Positions 1 through 9,387 are shown, counted from the stretch's first letter. The stretch: DNA of 64,000 nt from Collinsella sp. AK_207A (GCF_902501965.1 NZ_CABWID010000019.1:62001-126000), one strand, 5' to 3'. Notes: generated by a model not told the origin, from the letters alone. Numbers and translations are program-made.

Positions 1-465
1 CTTGTTGCCTTGCATGGAATGGCGGCTGTCGTGCCGGCGCTTGATCATACCCTCGAGCGCATCCGCGTCGGCCGTCGCCAAGCGGCCGACGAATTCCACG
101 TCAGCCGGCATCCAATCCAGCTTAGGCAGGGCCTCGCGCGCCACCCAGCGGAGATCCTGCTGGTTGTCATTGCGCTCTGGCTGCGGCGAGTCATCAGCGA
201 GCTCGCACAGAAAGCACTCCATAGAGAGATGGAAGTCGTCGTAGTCATGTTCGACAGTGTAGCAGGCACGCAGGTCGGTCACGGTGACCTTCAGCTCCTC
301 GGCCAGCTCGCGCGCGCACGTCTCCTGTGCGCTTTCCCCGCGCTCGACCTTCCCGCCGGGAAACTCCCACAACCCGGCCATGCTGCCATATCCGCGTTGC
401 GCCACGAGCACGTGGCCATCCGACGCACGACGGATGACCCCCGCGGCAACGTGCACGACCTTCAC
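1..465 (-). CDS. Nudix hydrolase, MutT-like (3' end beyond window)
   Basis: Likely hydrolyses a nucleoside diphosphate derivative such as 8-oxo-dGTP. The reading frame is open to the left edge, so the C-terminus is missing. The Nudix box lies at about residues 38-60 (GGKVERGE, then RELAEEL); the usual glycine near its end is a lysine. The preceding LWEFPGGK is typical of the MutT/NudG group. The GTG start at 465 follows a G-rich SD-like stretch, and no other start lies close upstream in frame. The tail after the Nudix fold is basic. The substrate cannot be told from sequence. Confidence 0.8.
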   Translation of the reverse strand, partial: MKVVHVAAGVIRRASDGHVLVAQRGYGSMAGLWEFPGGKVERGESAQETCARELAEELKVTVTDLRACYTVEHDYDDFHLSMECFLCELADDSPQPERNDNQQDLRWVAREALPKLDWMPADVEFVGRLATADADALEGMIKRRHDSRHSMQGNK

Positions 466-634
466 GGCGAACCCCCATCTGAGCCAGATACAAAGAGACG
501 AGGCCGCACAGGCCCCGTTCCAAGCAATCTAGCAGGTTTGCACGCATGGCGCCAACAGCGGCTGTGCTCGCGCAGAAAGACGGGGCCTCGCGATCCCGTC
601 TGAGCAAGGTGGCAGGTTTGGAAGAAGCGGGCGA

Positions 635-1384
635 TCAAGAAACGAGCTCGATACCGACCATGCCCTCGTAAGCGACTGGTACGTCCGTGGTGAGCACGGT
701 CACATCGGCAAGCTCGGCAAACCGCACCGGCGCCACCCGGCCAAACTTGCTCGGGTCGGTGAGCACGAAGCGCCGCCCCGATGCCGTATGTTCAATCGAG
801 AGCCGTTTGACCTCGGCCTCTTCGCGATCGGGCGTCGTCAGGCCGCGCGCGGCGTCGATGCCGTTTGCACCCCAGAAGCCGAGCGTGAAGTGGTAGCGGG
901 AGAGGGCTTCGATCGCATCCGGTCCCACGACGGCACCCGTTGCCGCCTTGAGCTCGCCCCCCAGCAGCACCACCGTCAATCCGCGCGCCGCAAGGGACTG
1001 CGCATGCGGAGCGGAATCGGTAACGTAGGTGGCACCGCGCTCTTCCAGACAGCCCACCAACTCACGCGTCGTGGAGCCCGCGTCGATGTAGACGAAATCG
1101 TCAGGCCCCACCATCGCGGCAGCGGCGGCGGCAAGACGGCGTTTGTCGTCCGCATGCAGGCCATCGCGCTCGGAAATGGTCAGATCGCGCATCACGTGGG
1201 CATCCTCGCGTCGCGTGGCCCCGCCATGCACCTTGGCGAGTTTGTGAGCCGCGTCGAGTTTCTCCAGGTCGCGGCGCACGGTGGACTCAGATATCCCCAA
1301 ATCGGCAGCGAGCTGGGCCACCGTCACCGTACCATCGCGCTCAACCTCAGACAGAATATGGGCGTAGCGCTCCTCGGCGATCAT
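635..1384 (-). CDS. DeoR-family transcriptional regulator
   Basis: A 249-residue sugar-responsive repressor. Residues 1-60 form the DeoR winged helix-turn-helix, with recognition segment ISESTVRRDLEKL. The remainder is the DeoR C-terminal domain, related to sugar isomerases and binding a phosphosugar; GSTTREL (about 88-94) fits its phosphate-binding loop. It starts 4 bases after the Gfo/Idh dehydrogenase, so the two are co-transcribed and it probably regulates its own operon in response to a sugar-phosphate or inositol-type intermediate. The effector is unknown. Confidence 0.88.
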   Translation of the reverse strand: MIAEERYAHILSEVERDGTVTVAQLAADLGISESTVRRDLEKLDAAHKLAKVHGGATRREDAHVMRDLTISERDGLHADDKRRLAAAAAAMVGPDDFVYIDAGSTTRELVGCLEERGATYVTDSAPHAQSLAARGLTVVLLGGELKAATGAVVGPDAIEALSRYHFTLGFWGANGIDAARGLTTPDREEAEVKRLSIEHTASGRRFVLTDPSKFGRVAPVRFAELADVTVLTTDVPVAYEGMVGIELVS

Positions 1385-1388
1385 GAAC

Positions 1389-2486
1389 TCACCGCTCCTC
1401 GGGGTAGACCACGCCCCAGTCCGCGCGCAGCTTCGTCATGATGTCCATCACGTCTGCCGCGTAATCGATGAGCTTGGCGCGGTCGGCGTCACCCGCCACG
1501 ACCGCCTCAAGGTCGGCGATCTCGTAGCAGAGCGCGTAGGCCTCCTCGCCCGCAGACACCTCTTCCACACGGCCATCCGCGGTCCAGACGATCTTGGCCT
1601 TGTCCGCGCGCGGGTACGACTCGATCTCCAGATAGCACGTATCGAAGCTGATCATGGCGCGCTTGGGCTGCTTGGAGTGCAGGGAGAGGCTGAACACGCC
1701 CAGCTGGCCCTCGGCGTTGCGCATGACGAATCCGCTGGTCTGGTCAACGCCCGTGGAGGCGAGGTTCGCCAAGCTGACAATCTCGGTCGGCTGGCTCGCC
1801 ATAAAGAGACGCGCCGCGGAGAGCGCGTACACGCCGATATCCAGCATGGCACCACCGGCGAGCTTGGGATTGTAGAACCGGTTGGTGAGGTCGCCGTACT
1901 CCTTATAGCTGCCAAAGTTCACCTGGGCGAGGTTCATCTGACCAAACTCGCCCGCCGCGGCACGGCGACGCAGCTCGTGGTAGAGCGGCATGTGCAGAAT
2001 GGTCGTGGCATCCATGAGCTGCACGTGGTGCTCGGCGGCGATGGCGCGGGCCTCGGCGAGCTCGGCGGAGTTCAGGGTGATGGACTTCTCGCACAGTACG
2101 TGCTTACCCGCGGCGAGCGCTCCGCGCAGGTAGGTGATGTGCGTGTTGTGCGGCGTGGTGATGTAGATGGCGTCGATGGAAGGGTCGGCGTAGAGCTCCT
2201 CGAAGGTGTCGTACACGCGCTCCACGTGGTGGGCGGCGGCGAAGGCCTCGGCCTTTGACCGCGTGCGGTTCGCCACGCCGGCGAGCGTGCGGCCGGCCAA
2301 CGCGAGCGAGGCGGCCATCTGGTTGGCGATGACACCGCACCCGATGACGGCCCAGCGCAACTCGGGCGCCGTGAAGATGTCCGTGGGGAACGGCTTGTCC
2401 GCCACGGCGGCAAAGGCGGCCTGCGCCGCCGCGGCGGCGTCGAGCGGAGCGGCGGTCTGATGCGAAGCTTCTGCGGTAGTCGCCAT
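1389..2486 (-). CDS. Gfo/Idh/MocA-family oxidoreductase
   Basis: NAD(P)-dependent sugar or inositol dehydrogenase-like protein of 365 residues. The Rossmann motif VIGCGVIANQM is at about 47-57. The usual EKP motif appears as CEKSI (132-136), with proline replaced by serine. The C-terminal half is the Gfo/Idh alpha/beta substrate domain. An Ala-rich extension of about 40 residues precedes the Rossmann fold, which is unusual, but the ATG has a good SD (AAAGGAG, 7 nt upstream). First gene of a two-gene operon with the DeoR regulator. The substrate is not predictable. Confidence 0.88.
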   Translation of the reverse strand: MATTAEASHQTAAPLDAAAAAQAAFAAVADKPFPTDIFTAPELRWAVIGCGVIANQMAASLALAGRTLAGVANRTRSKAEAFAAAHHVERVYDTFEELYADPSIDAIYITTPHNTHITYLRGALAAGKHVLCEKSITLNSAELAEARAIAAEHHVQLMDATTILHMPLYHELRRRAAAGEFGQMNLAQVNFGSYKEYGDLTNRFYNPKLAGGAMLDIGVYALSAARLFMASQPTEIVSLANLASTGVDQTSGFVMRNAEGQLGVFSLSLHSKQPKRAMISFDTCYLEIESYPRADKAKIVWTADGRVEEVSAGEEAYALCYEIADLEAVVAGDADRAKLIDYAADVMDIMTKLRADWGVVYPEER

Positions 2487-2832
2487 AGATTGGCTCCTTT
2501 CGATTGATTGATTATGGCGATTATTGCTTGCTTCTGCTCATTTGTGAAGCTTTCTGCGCATTGCCACGCAAACGGAACAAATACGCCGGCGAACGGTCAG
2601 CGAAGACGCCATCCCGACGGCCCACACGCATACAATAGGGGTCCCAAGCGGGGTGCTTCGCCCTTCCTTAAGCATTCTGAACTGGAGTTTCCCTCCTTTC
2701 CACACCACCGGCAAAGGAACGTAAGAACTTCTTTAGACGAGTGGAGTGGCGGGGCCGGGCATAATGGTCTCAGCGCATCGAAGGCCCCAACGGCCGATGC
2801 GCAGAATAGGCGGACGAGCGAGGAGGCCACGC
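2487..2832. other. Intergenic region: promoter side of the oxidoreductase operon and leader of a small ORF
   Basis: No conserved gene is seen. The left part carries the SD and presumed promoter of the oxidoreductase. The right part holds a dyad with 8-bp arms at 2773-2780 and 2795-2802 (GCGCATCG / CGATGCGC), a weak -10-like CATAAT at 2760-2765, and a perfect SD AGGAGG at 2821-2826 that serves the small ORF at 2833. No convincing -35 box was found. Confidence 0.4.
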
Positions 2833-3021
2833 ATGCATTCTCCCAATGACGCAAGCACGACGCATGTGCTGCCTTCCCAACGTGCGAACCAATTCTCCTT
2901 CCCCCCGACACAGAGATTTGGCCTCCTCGCCTCCCCCGTCCGCAGCCAGGATCAACGCGAGAACCTCCAGGAGAGCTACGAACGCCTCCTTGACAGTCTC
3001 GAGCTTCGGCTGGCAAGTTAA
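2833..3021 (+). CDS. Possible small protein, 62 residues, unknown
   Basis: No family recognised. Support: the ATG follows a perfect SD AGGAGG with 6-nt spacing, the second half prefers G/C at codon third positions like the neighbours, and the C-terminus reads as an amphipathic charged helix (RENLQESYERLLDSLELRL). The first half is Ser/Pro/Thr/Gln-rich and probably disordered. A strong hairpin lies 19 bases after the stop, and the convergent rph gene ends beyond it. No signal peptide or membrane segment. It could be a chance ORF; homologues would settle it. Confidence 0.42.
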   Translation: MHSPNDASTTHVLPSQRANQFSFPPTQRFGLLASPVRSQDQRENLQESYERLLDSLELRLAS

Positions 3022-3039
3022 TCTCGCACGGAAACGCCG

Positions 3040-3072
3040 AAGGGCGCTCGCAAACCTTCTGCGAGCGCCCTT
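3040..3072. terminator. Hairpin between small ORF and rph
   Basis: Perfect 13-bp stem (3040-3052 with 3060-3072, AAGGGCGCTCGCA) and a 7-base loop. It sits 19 bases after the small plus-strand ORF and 33 bases after the rph stop on the other strand, so it may end transcripts from both sides. No long U tract follows on either strand. Confidence 0.55.
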
Positions 3073-3104
3073 CATTGCAATCAGCCATTGTAGAGAGTTG
3101 GATG

Positions 3105-3839
3105 TTAGTCGCGGAACCCCGTGACCTCGTTTTGCAGGTCGATGAGCTTCTTGATGCCCGCGTCGCCCAGGTCGAGCAGGGTGTTCAGCCGCGCGCGGTC
3201 GAACGTGATGCGCTCGCCCGTTCCCTGCAGCTCCACCATCTCGCCGGAATCCATGGCCACCAGGTTCATATCGACCTCGGCATTGGAGTCCTCGGAGTAG
3301 TCGAGGTCGAGCAGGCACGCGCCGTCAACCACGCCCATAGACACGGCGGCAACCTGACCGAGAAGCGGCAAGCGAGAGATTTTTCCCGCATCCACCCACG
3401 CCATGAGCGCGTCGTGGAGCGCCACCCATGCGCCGGTGATGCTCGCGGTCCGCGTGCCGCCATCGGCCTGAATCACGTCGCAATCGACGGTGACGGTGTA
3501 CTCACCCAGCGCCTTAAGGTTCACTGCAGCGCGGAGCGATCGACCGATCAGCCGCTCGATCTCCATGGAGCGACCCTTGCGACCTTTGTACTCGCGCGCG
3601 GTGCGACGTCCCGTCGCCGCCGGCAGCATGGCGTACTCGGCCGTCACCCAACCGGCACGGCTCGCACGACGCCACGCGGGCAGGCCCTCCTCGATGGTCG
3701 CGGCGCAGAGCACGCGCGTGTCGCCGAACTCCACCAGGCAAGAGCCGAGCGCGTTCTTCATCACCTCGCGCGTGAGCGTCACCTTGCGCATGGCATCCGC
3801 CGCACGCCCGTCCTTGCGGTTCACTTCGATCAGGTCCAT
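3105..3839 (-). CDS. rph: Ribonuclease PH
   Basis: Phosphorolytic 3'-5' exoribonuclease that trims tRNA 3' ends, 244 residues, the usual family length. Visible family features: KDGRAADAMR near the N-terminus, RRTAREYKGRKGRSMEIERLIGRSLRA, and the QADGGTRTASITGA segment with the phosphate-binding region. The ATG at 3839 has an SD (AAAGGA) 6 nt upstream; an in-frame extension into murI is possible but has no SD. Last gene of the murE-HAD-murI-rph run, 46 bases after murI. The frequent neighbour rdgB does not follow here. Confidence 0.95.
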   Translation of the reverse strand: MDLIEVNRKDGRAADAMRKVTLTREVMKNALGSCLVEFGDTRVLCAATIEEGLPAWRRASRAGWVTAEYAMLPAATGRRTAREYKGRKGRSMEIERLIGRSLRAAVNLKALGEYTVTVDCDVIQADGGTRTASITGAWVALHDALMAWVDAGKISRLPLLGQVAAVSMGVVDGACLLDLDYSEDSNAEVDMNLVAMDSGEMVELQGTGERITFDRARLNTLLDLGDAGIKKLIDLQNEVTGFRD

Positions 3840-3885
3840 GACGATCCTTTCAAACACAAAATCGGGGGCCACCCGACAGCTCAAG

Positions 3886-4773
3886 CTACCCCAGCAGTTC
3901 AAGCTCGCTGATGTCCACGCGCTCGATGCTGCGCAACGGCTGCCCAAAGATAAAGCTGCCCGCCGCGGCGAACTCGGCGATGTTCTCGGACGTGGTGGCA
4001 AAGCGATGCTCCGGCACCACCATATCAGGTGCGAGCTGCTCGCGGCGCGTGAGGATATCCGCCAGCTCGCGCGTCGTCTCCTCGGCGGAGCTCACCACGC
4101 GCACACCCGGTCCCAACGCCCGGCGAATCGGGTTCGCGAGCAAGGGGAAATGCGTGCAGCCGAGCACCACGGTGTCGATGCCCTCGGGCGCGAGCGGCCG
4201 CACCGTCTCGGCTACCTCGGCGCGAATCTTCGGCGTGTCGAATACGTCCTTGCCCTCAAGCCAGCGTTCCTGCAGATGCGCACCGGTCGCGAGCTCGCGC
4301 TCCACGATGTCCACAAAGCTCGAGGCAGGGCAGCTGTACACGTCCACGCCAGCATCGCGACCCTGAATGGCGCGCGTGTACGCGCCCGAGCGCACGGTGA
4401 GGTTGGTGGCCAGCACGCCCACCTTGCGCGTGCGCGTGGAGTTGATCGCCGCCCGGGCACCCGGGGCGATCACGCCGATCACCGGCACGGACAGCAGCTG
4501 CTGCAGCGTGGTGAGCGCCGCCGCGGTTGCCGTGTTGCAAGCGATCACGATGATCTTGACGTTCGCGCGCTCGAGCCAACGGCCCGCCTCGACGGCGAAC
4601 TTGCGAACCTCGCTCACGCTGCGCGTGCCGTACGGGCACCGCTCCGTATCACCGAAGTAGTAGATGGATTCGTGCGGGAGCGTCTCCGCAATGGCACGGG
4701 CCACGGTGAGTCCGCCCAAGCCGGAATCGAACACGCCGATCGGCCGTGCGTCGCCCACGATCTCCTCAGACAT
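3886..4773 (-). CDS. murI: Glutamate racemase
   Basis: Makes D-glutamate for peptidoglycan; 295 residues. N-terminal VFDSGLGGLTV (14-24) is the family signature. The two catalytic cysteines are present: Cys79 in ACNTATA and Cys206 in GCTHFPLL. The ATG is preceded by AGGAGG. It lies in the same run as two MurE ligases, which act just after D-Glu is added, so the context agrees with the call. Cytoplasmic. Confidence 0.96.
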   Translation of the reverse strand: MSEEIVGDARPIGVFDSGLGGLTVARAIAETLPHESIYYFGDTERCPYGTRSVSEVRKFAVEAGRWLERANVKIIVIACNTATAAALTTLQQLLSVPVIGVIAPGARAAINSTRTRKVGVLATNLTVRSGAYTRAIQGRDAGVDVYSCPASSFVDIVERELATGAHLQERWLEGKDVFDTPKIRAEVAETVRPLAPEGIDTVVLGCTHFPLLANPIRRALGPGVRVVSSAEETTRELADILTRREQLAPDMVVPEHRFATTSENIAEFAAAGSFIFGQPLRSIERVDISELELLG

Positions 4774-4853
4774 AGCAACCCCTCCTACCTTGCAGTCCTT
4801 CCGCGGCACGCGACATGAGCGCCTCAGTTCCTCCAAAACGCCCGCCTTCTCCG

Positions 4854-5762
4854 CTATACCGCGGACTGAGCCTCGAGCATGGTCTCCATGGTGTGTACCC
4901 AACCGGTCACACTGGAACCGCGCGCCACGAACGCGTTGTCCGCGCCTGCCAGGAATTCCCGGGCACCGGGATTCTCCAGACCGTTCTCCACCAGCAGGAA
5001 CACCTCCACAGCGCTCGCCATGGAGAAATCCGAGCGCGAGTCTCCCAGCGCCATGGTCTCAGCCGTATCGATGCCGCGCAACTTACAAAAGCGCTCGATC
5101 GCGCGCCCCTTGTTGAGGCCGCCCGGCTGGATGTTGAACGCGCGACCGCGAACGCCCCCGGGCAGTTTGAGCGTGGTGGGCGCGGAGATGTAGTTGAGGA
5201 AGCCGTTGTCGCTCCAGTCGAGCGCGAGCCCGCTCCGGGAGAGAATCTCCCGCGCCTCCTCATCGGGCACCTCGCCGCGCAACCCGATGGTCACCTCGCG
5301 GTACTTGTAGCCGTTGGCCATATCGTTGTGGTACTCCAGCAGCCCGGGCCAACGGCGCCCGAACTCCTCACAAATGCCCGTGCGCTCGATCACCTCGTGC
5401 GGCGTCAGGCCGCACGCCGGGTCGTAGGCCATGTCGGCGGTGAAGTACTCCCAGCGTCCGGCTCGGTCGTCCAGCGCCAAGATGCCGCCCATCTCGCCGA
5501 TGAAGGAGTTGAGCCCTAGCACGCGCGTGTCCTCATGAAGCATCGCGCGATTGCGGCCAGAGCACGGAATGATCTCCACGCCCGCCGCGCGCAGGCGCAG
5601 CAGCATCGAGACCAGATCCAAGCTCGGCGCACCATCGTCGCCCATGAGCACGCACGAGCTTCGAAGCATCGTTCCGTCCATGTCGGTGAACACGTAGCGA
5701 ATACGCGCGAGACGCTCGCGCAGAGCGCCCTCGGCACGTTCAGGCAGCGTGGAGCAAGACAT
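4854..5762 (-). CDS. HAD-superfamily hydrolase (Cof/IIB-like)
   Basis: Phosphatase-like protein of 302 residues. Motif I is FTDMDGTML (Asp27 nucleophile, Asp29 acid/base); a GDSRSD motif near the C-terminus takes the place of the usual GDxxND metal-binding motif. The middle region fits the large type IIB cap. The ATG at 5762 has GGGAGG upstream; a longer frame to 5864 lacks an SD. It sits between murE1 and murI in the same direction, so a role in wall precursor or sugar-phosphate metabolism is plausible, but the substrate is unknown. Confidence 0.82.
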   Translation of the reverse strand: MSCSTLPERAEGALRERLARIRYVFTDMDGTMLRSSCVLMGDDGAPSLDLVSMLLRLRAAGVEIIPCSGRNRAMLHEDTRVLGLNSFIGEMGGILALDDRAGRWEYFTADMAYDPACGLTPHEVIERTGICEEFGRRWPGLLEYHNDMANGYKYREVTIGLRGEVPDEEAREILSRSGLALDWSDNGFLNYISAPTTLKLPGGVRGRAFNIQPGGLNKGRAIERFCKLRGIDTAETMALGDSRSDFSMASAVEVFLLVENGLENPGAREFLAGADNAFVARGSSVTGWVHTMETMLEAQSAV

Positions 5763-5870
5763 TGAGCCTCCCGGTCGAACAGGTAGCAGACGTACAAACC
5801 TGCCCATCATAGCAGGAGAAAGGCGGCGTGCCGCCGAACCGGGCGACACGCCGCAGACGCTCATGAGTGC

Positions 5871-7421
5871 CTAACCCTCGATGAACTCCTTCGCCAACTC
5901 CATATCGCTCTTAACGGTTACAAAGTTGTCACCGCGCTGCTGATGCGTCTCGGCACCCTTGGCCAGCAACAGCACCACCGCCGGCCTGTGCCCGCGCGCA
6001 TATTCAAAGGCGCGCTTGGCCGCCAGCTCGCGATCCACCTGGATCTCGTAGTTGGCACCCGCAGGCAAGTGAGAGGCAACTTCCTCGCACAGCGCCAGCA
6101 CGTCCTCGTGGGCCGGATCCTCCTCCGAGAGGATCATGAGGTCGGAGTAGCGCGACGCCACCTCGGGGCACTCATGCCGGCGCTCTTGGGCCTTGTCACC
6201 ACGGGCGCCGAAGATGGAGACGATGGTATGCTCGGGGTACTCCTGGTGCACATAGCCAAAGATCGCCTCGTAGGAGTACTTGTTGTGCGCAAAGTCGACG
6301 ATGCCGATCACCTGGCCGTCCTTTGAGCGAATCATGTCCATGCGACCCGGAACGTGCACATGGAGCAGGCCCTCGAGGATGCACTCCATGGGCACGCCCA
6401 TGATGCGCGCGCAGGCGATGGCGGTCAGCGCATTCTCGACATTGAAGGTGCCGGGCATGCCCAGCTTGACCTCAACGGTCTGAGGCTCCCCCGCCGTCTC
6501 GGACAGCGCGGGCGAGAGCGTCAGCGTGAAGACGGCATCGGTCTCGTCGGAGTGGATATTGGTGGCGCACGCATCGGCCTCCGGATGCTCCACGCCGATG
6601 GTCACCACACGCTCAGCCTGCTTTGCCGCGGCCATCACCTCGTCGAGATGGTCCGTGCCCAGGTTCACGACTGCCGTGTGGCAGCGCTCGAAGATGCGCA
6701 GCTTGGAGGCGAGATAGTCGGCAAAGTCACGATGCTCGACCGGCGAGATGTGGTCGCGCGAGATATTGGTGAAGCAGGCGATGCTGAACGGCACACCCAG
6801 CACGCGGTTGTATTTAAGCGCCTGGCTCGAGACCTCGAGTAGCATGGCCTTGTGCCCGGCCTTGCGGCAGTTGTCCAGGTGACGCCAGAGCTCGGGTGCC
6901 TCGGGCGTGGTGTTGAACGCCTCGAAGTTCTCGATGCCGTCGTCGTTTAGGATGGAGCCCATGATGCCCGCGGAACGATGCTCGGCCTTCAGGATGGTGC
7001 GCAGCATGACGGTCGTGGACGACTTGCCCTTGGTACCGGTGACGCCCACGATGGTGAGGTCGCGATCGGGATGGTCGTAAAACACGGGTGGGATGGCCGC
7101 CATGGCGAGACGCACGTCGGTCACGACGATGCCGAGGCAGGACCGGGCGGCGGGCAGGTCCTTCAGCTCGTCGGCCAGCTGCTCGTTCGCCACGTAGCAC
7201 GCGGCACCGGCCTCGACCGCGCTCGTCAGGTAGCGCGGATGGAAGTGGATGCCCTTGGCAAAGAACAGATACCCCGGCTTGACCTCGCGGGAATCAAAGG
7301 TACATCCCGCCAACGGGGTGTCGAGCCCAGCTGCCCCCTCGGGCTGCGAGAGGGAAACGAAGAGCCCCTTTTCCTTCAGCACGCTGACGATGTCGCCGAT
7401 CGCAATCCCTGAACCGTTCAT
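5871..7421 (-). CDS. murE: MurE-like UDP-MurNAc-tripeptide ligase (copy 1)
   Basis: ATP-dependent ligase that adds the third amino acid to UDP-MurNAc-L-Ala-D-Glu; about 516 residues. Order: N-terminal UDP-binding domain (FDSREVKPG, 42-50), central domain with P-loop GVTGTKGKSST (127-137), NTTPEAPELWRHL, the HISPVEH region, and a C-terminal domain. Where diaminopimelate enzymes have DNPR this has EEDPAHE, so lysine or ornithine is a likelier substrate (inference). The ATG at 7421 has AGGAAGG 11 nt upstream; a GTG at 7460 is the alternative. Copy 2 lies directly upstream. Confidence 0.9.
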   Translation of the reverse strand: MNGSGIAIGDIVSVLKEKGLFVSLSQPEGAAGLDTPLAGCTFDSREVKPGYLFFAKGIHFHPRYLTSAVEAGAACYVANEQLADELKDLPAARSCLGIVVTDVRLAMAAIPPVFYDHPDRDLTIVGVTGTKGKSSTTVMLRTILKAEHRSAGIMGSILNDDGIENFEAFNTTPEAPELWRHLDNCRKAGHKAMLLEVSSQALKYNRVLGVPFSIACFTNISRDHISPVEHRDFADYLASKLRIFERCHTAVVNLGTDHLDEVMAAAKQAERVVTIGVEHPEADACATNIHSDETDAVFTLTLSPALSETAGEPQTVEVKLGMPGTFNVENALTAIACARIMGVPMECILEGLLHVHVPGRMDMIRSKDGQVIGIVDFAHNKYSYEAIFGYVHQEYPEHTIVSIFGARGDKAQERRHECPEVASRYSDLMILSEEDPAHEDVLALCEEVASHLPAGANYEIQVDRELAAKRAFEYARGHRPAVVLLLAKGAETHQQRGDNFVTVKSDMELAKEFIEG

Positions 7422-7596
7422 TGATGCCAAAACCTTCCTGGCTAATCCCTCTTGCAACACCCCTTACTGTGTCACACTTACGCCGCCGTTACACGCCATT
7501 CGGCACGAAAGGCCATAACGTCCATGCGTTGTTCCGAGAAATGTAAGCCTTGGCACCCTGAATCGGTCGGGGCAAGGAGGCCGCGCGTCGTCCGAT

Positions 7597-9162
7597 CTAT
7601 CGCTCCCGAATCAATTCTCGCGCCAGCTCAAGATCGCTTTTGACCGGCACGTACGCATCGCCGCGATGCTGACGTGTCTCCTCCCCCTTGGCGAGGAGCA
7701 AGACCAGCGCGCGACTCCCCTCGGCCGCGGCAAAGGCGGCATGGACGGCTTCTTCGCGATGCGGGATAATCCTGTACGCAGCCCCCGCTGGCACATTGGC
7801 GGCCATTTCCGCGCAGATGTCCTCCACGCGCTCGTGAGCGGGGTCCTCCTCGGTGAAGATCATCAGATCGCAGAAGGGCGCCGCCGCGCGCGGCAGCTCG
7901 CGGCGTCGATCCTCAGCCTTGCCTCCCGGGGCTCCGAATACGGCGATGACCTTACGGCCTGGATACTCTCGCCTCACCGTACCAAAGAGGGCGCGATACG
8001 AGAGCTCGTTGTGCGCGTAGTCCACGATGGCCACCACGTTCTCGTTCGCCGAACGCAGCACCTCCATGCGGCCGGGCACGCGCACCCGACGCAGGCCGCC
8101 GGCGATATGGTCGATGCCAACGCCCATGAGCCGCGCACAGGCAATGGCAGCAAGCGCGTTCTCCACGTTGAAGACGCCCGGCATATCGAGCTCGAACGCG
8201 TGCTCCTCATGGACACCCGAAGCGGAAATCGACGGGGAGAGCACCAGCGTGAAGGTGACCACGCCCTCGCGAGCGGTGACATCCCGGGCGCTCACGTTGG
8301 CGTCCGCGCGGTCAATGCCCACGGTCACCAAGCGCTCGGCCCGCCCCGCCGCGGCAATCACCCGGTCCGCATGAGCGCAGCCCAGGTTCACCACCGCCGT
8401 CTTGCACTGCTCAAAGATGCGAAGCTTGGAGGAGAAATAGTCCTCGAACGAAGGATGCTCGACAGCGGAGATATGGTCGCGGCCGATATTCAGGAAGCAC
8501 GCGATATCGAACGCGACGCCGCTCACGCGCTCGTACTTGAGCGCTTGACTGGAAACCTCCATAATCATGGCCCGGCGTCCAGCGCGGCGACAATTGGCCA
8601 GATGGCGCCAAAGCTCCGGTGCCTCGGGTGTGGTGTTTACCGCTTCCGCCTGTTCGATGCCGTCATCGCACATGATGGAACCCATGATGCCCGGCGTGCG
8701 CCCCGCGTCTTCCAGTATCGAACGCAGCATATACGACGTCGTCGTCTTGCCCTTGGTGCCCGTAATGCCCACCAAGGCAAGCTCGCGGTCGGGCCGTCCG
8801 TACACGATCGGCGAGACGACCGCCATGGCGCAGCGAATACTCGTGACGAAGATGGAGGGTACGGCGTCCGCACCGGCAACGGTGGCAAGCGCAGGAGCCA
8901 GGGTCGCGTCGGCAAGATAGCACGCGGCGCCCGCCTTGAGCGCTCGGACCAGATAGTCGGGTTTGAAGCGTGCGCCCTTGCAGAAGAAGAGCTCGCCCGG
9001 ATGCACTGCGCGCGAGTCGAACGAACAGCCGGCCAACGGGACGTCCAGAGCGGCCGCCGAAGCGGCGCAGCGTGCCTGTTCGGCCGGAGCAAGCAGTCCG
9101 TTTTTGGCGAGCGCCTCTACGACGTCGCGGACCGAAGCCACCCGCATATCCTGTGCCCCCAT
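7597..9162 (-). CDS. MurE-like UDP-MurNAc-tripeptide ligase (copy 2)
   Basis: Tandem paralogue of the next gene, 521 residues, with the same domain order and intact motifs: P-loop GITGTKGKTTT, NTTPEAPELWRHL, HISAVEH, and EEDPAHE at the substrate-specificity position. The two copies are clearly related over their full length but well diverged, so this is an old duplication. The ATG at 9162 follows GAGGAGG. First gene of the cell-wall run; 175 bases separate it from copy 1. The two could use different amino acids or substrates, or one may be inactive; sequence alone does not decide. Confidence 0.88.
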   Translation of the reverse strand: MGAQDMRVASVRDVVEALAKNGLLAPAEQARCAASAAALDVPLAGCSFDSRAVHPGELFFCKGARFKPDYLVRALKAGAACYLADATLAPALATVAGADAVPSIFVTSIRCAMAVVSPIVYGRPDRELALVGITGTKGKTTTSYMLRSILEDAGRTPGIMGSIMCDDGIEQAEAVNTTPEAPELWRHLANCRRAGRRAMIMEVSSQALKYERVSGVAFDIACFLNIGRDHISAVEHPSFEDYFSSKLRIFEQCKTAVVNLGCAHADRVIAAAGRAERLVTVGIDRADANVSARDVTAREGVVTFTLVLSPSISASGVHEEHAFELDMPGVFNVENALAAIACARLMGVGIDHIAGGLRRVRVPGRMEVLRSANENVVAIVDYAHNELSYRALFGTVRREYPGRKVIAVFGAPGGKAEDRRRELPRAAAPFCDLMIFTEEDPAHERVEDICAEMAANVPAGAAYRIIPHREEAVHAAFAAAEGSRALVLLLAKGEETRQHRGDAYVPVKSDLELARELIRER

Positions 9163-9387
9163 GCACCCTCCTCGTATCATGGAAAATCGGTAGCGTTATG
9201 CACCATTCCACCTGCCCATGAGGCTTGTGCATGAATAGCTATCGAATAATTGGATACATCGTAGCATGCACGGTGGGCGGAAGACGGGTGCCGACATGCC
9301 CAATCGGGCACCTGACAACTCCTTTACGACTCGCGCAAAAAATATCCAAATCGGAGCATTGAATCGGGTTTCGGGGCCGCGGCATGG

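Noticed and set aside
3040-3105. rdgB (dITP/XTP pyrophosphatase) expected after rph
   Set aside because: No frame with the family motif follows; a hairpin and the small plus-strand ORF take that place.
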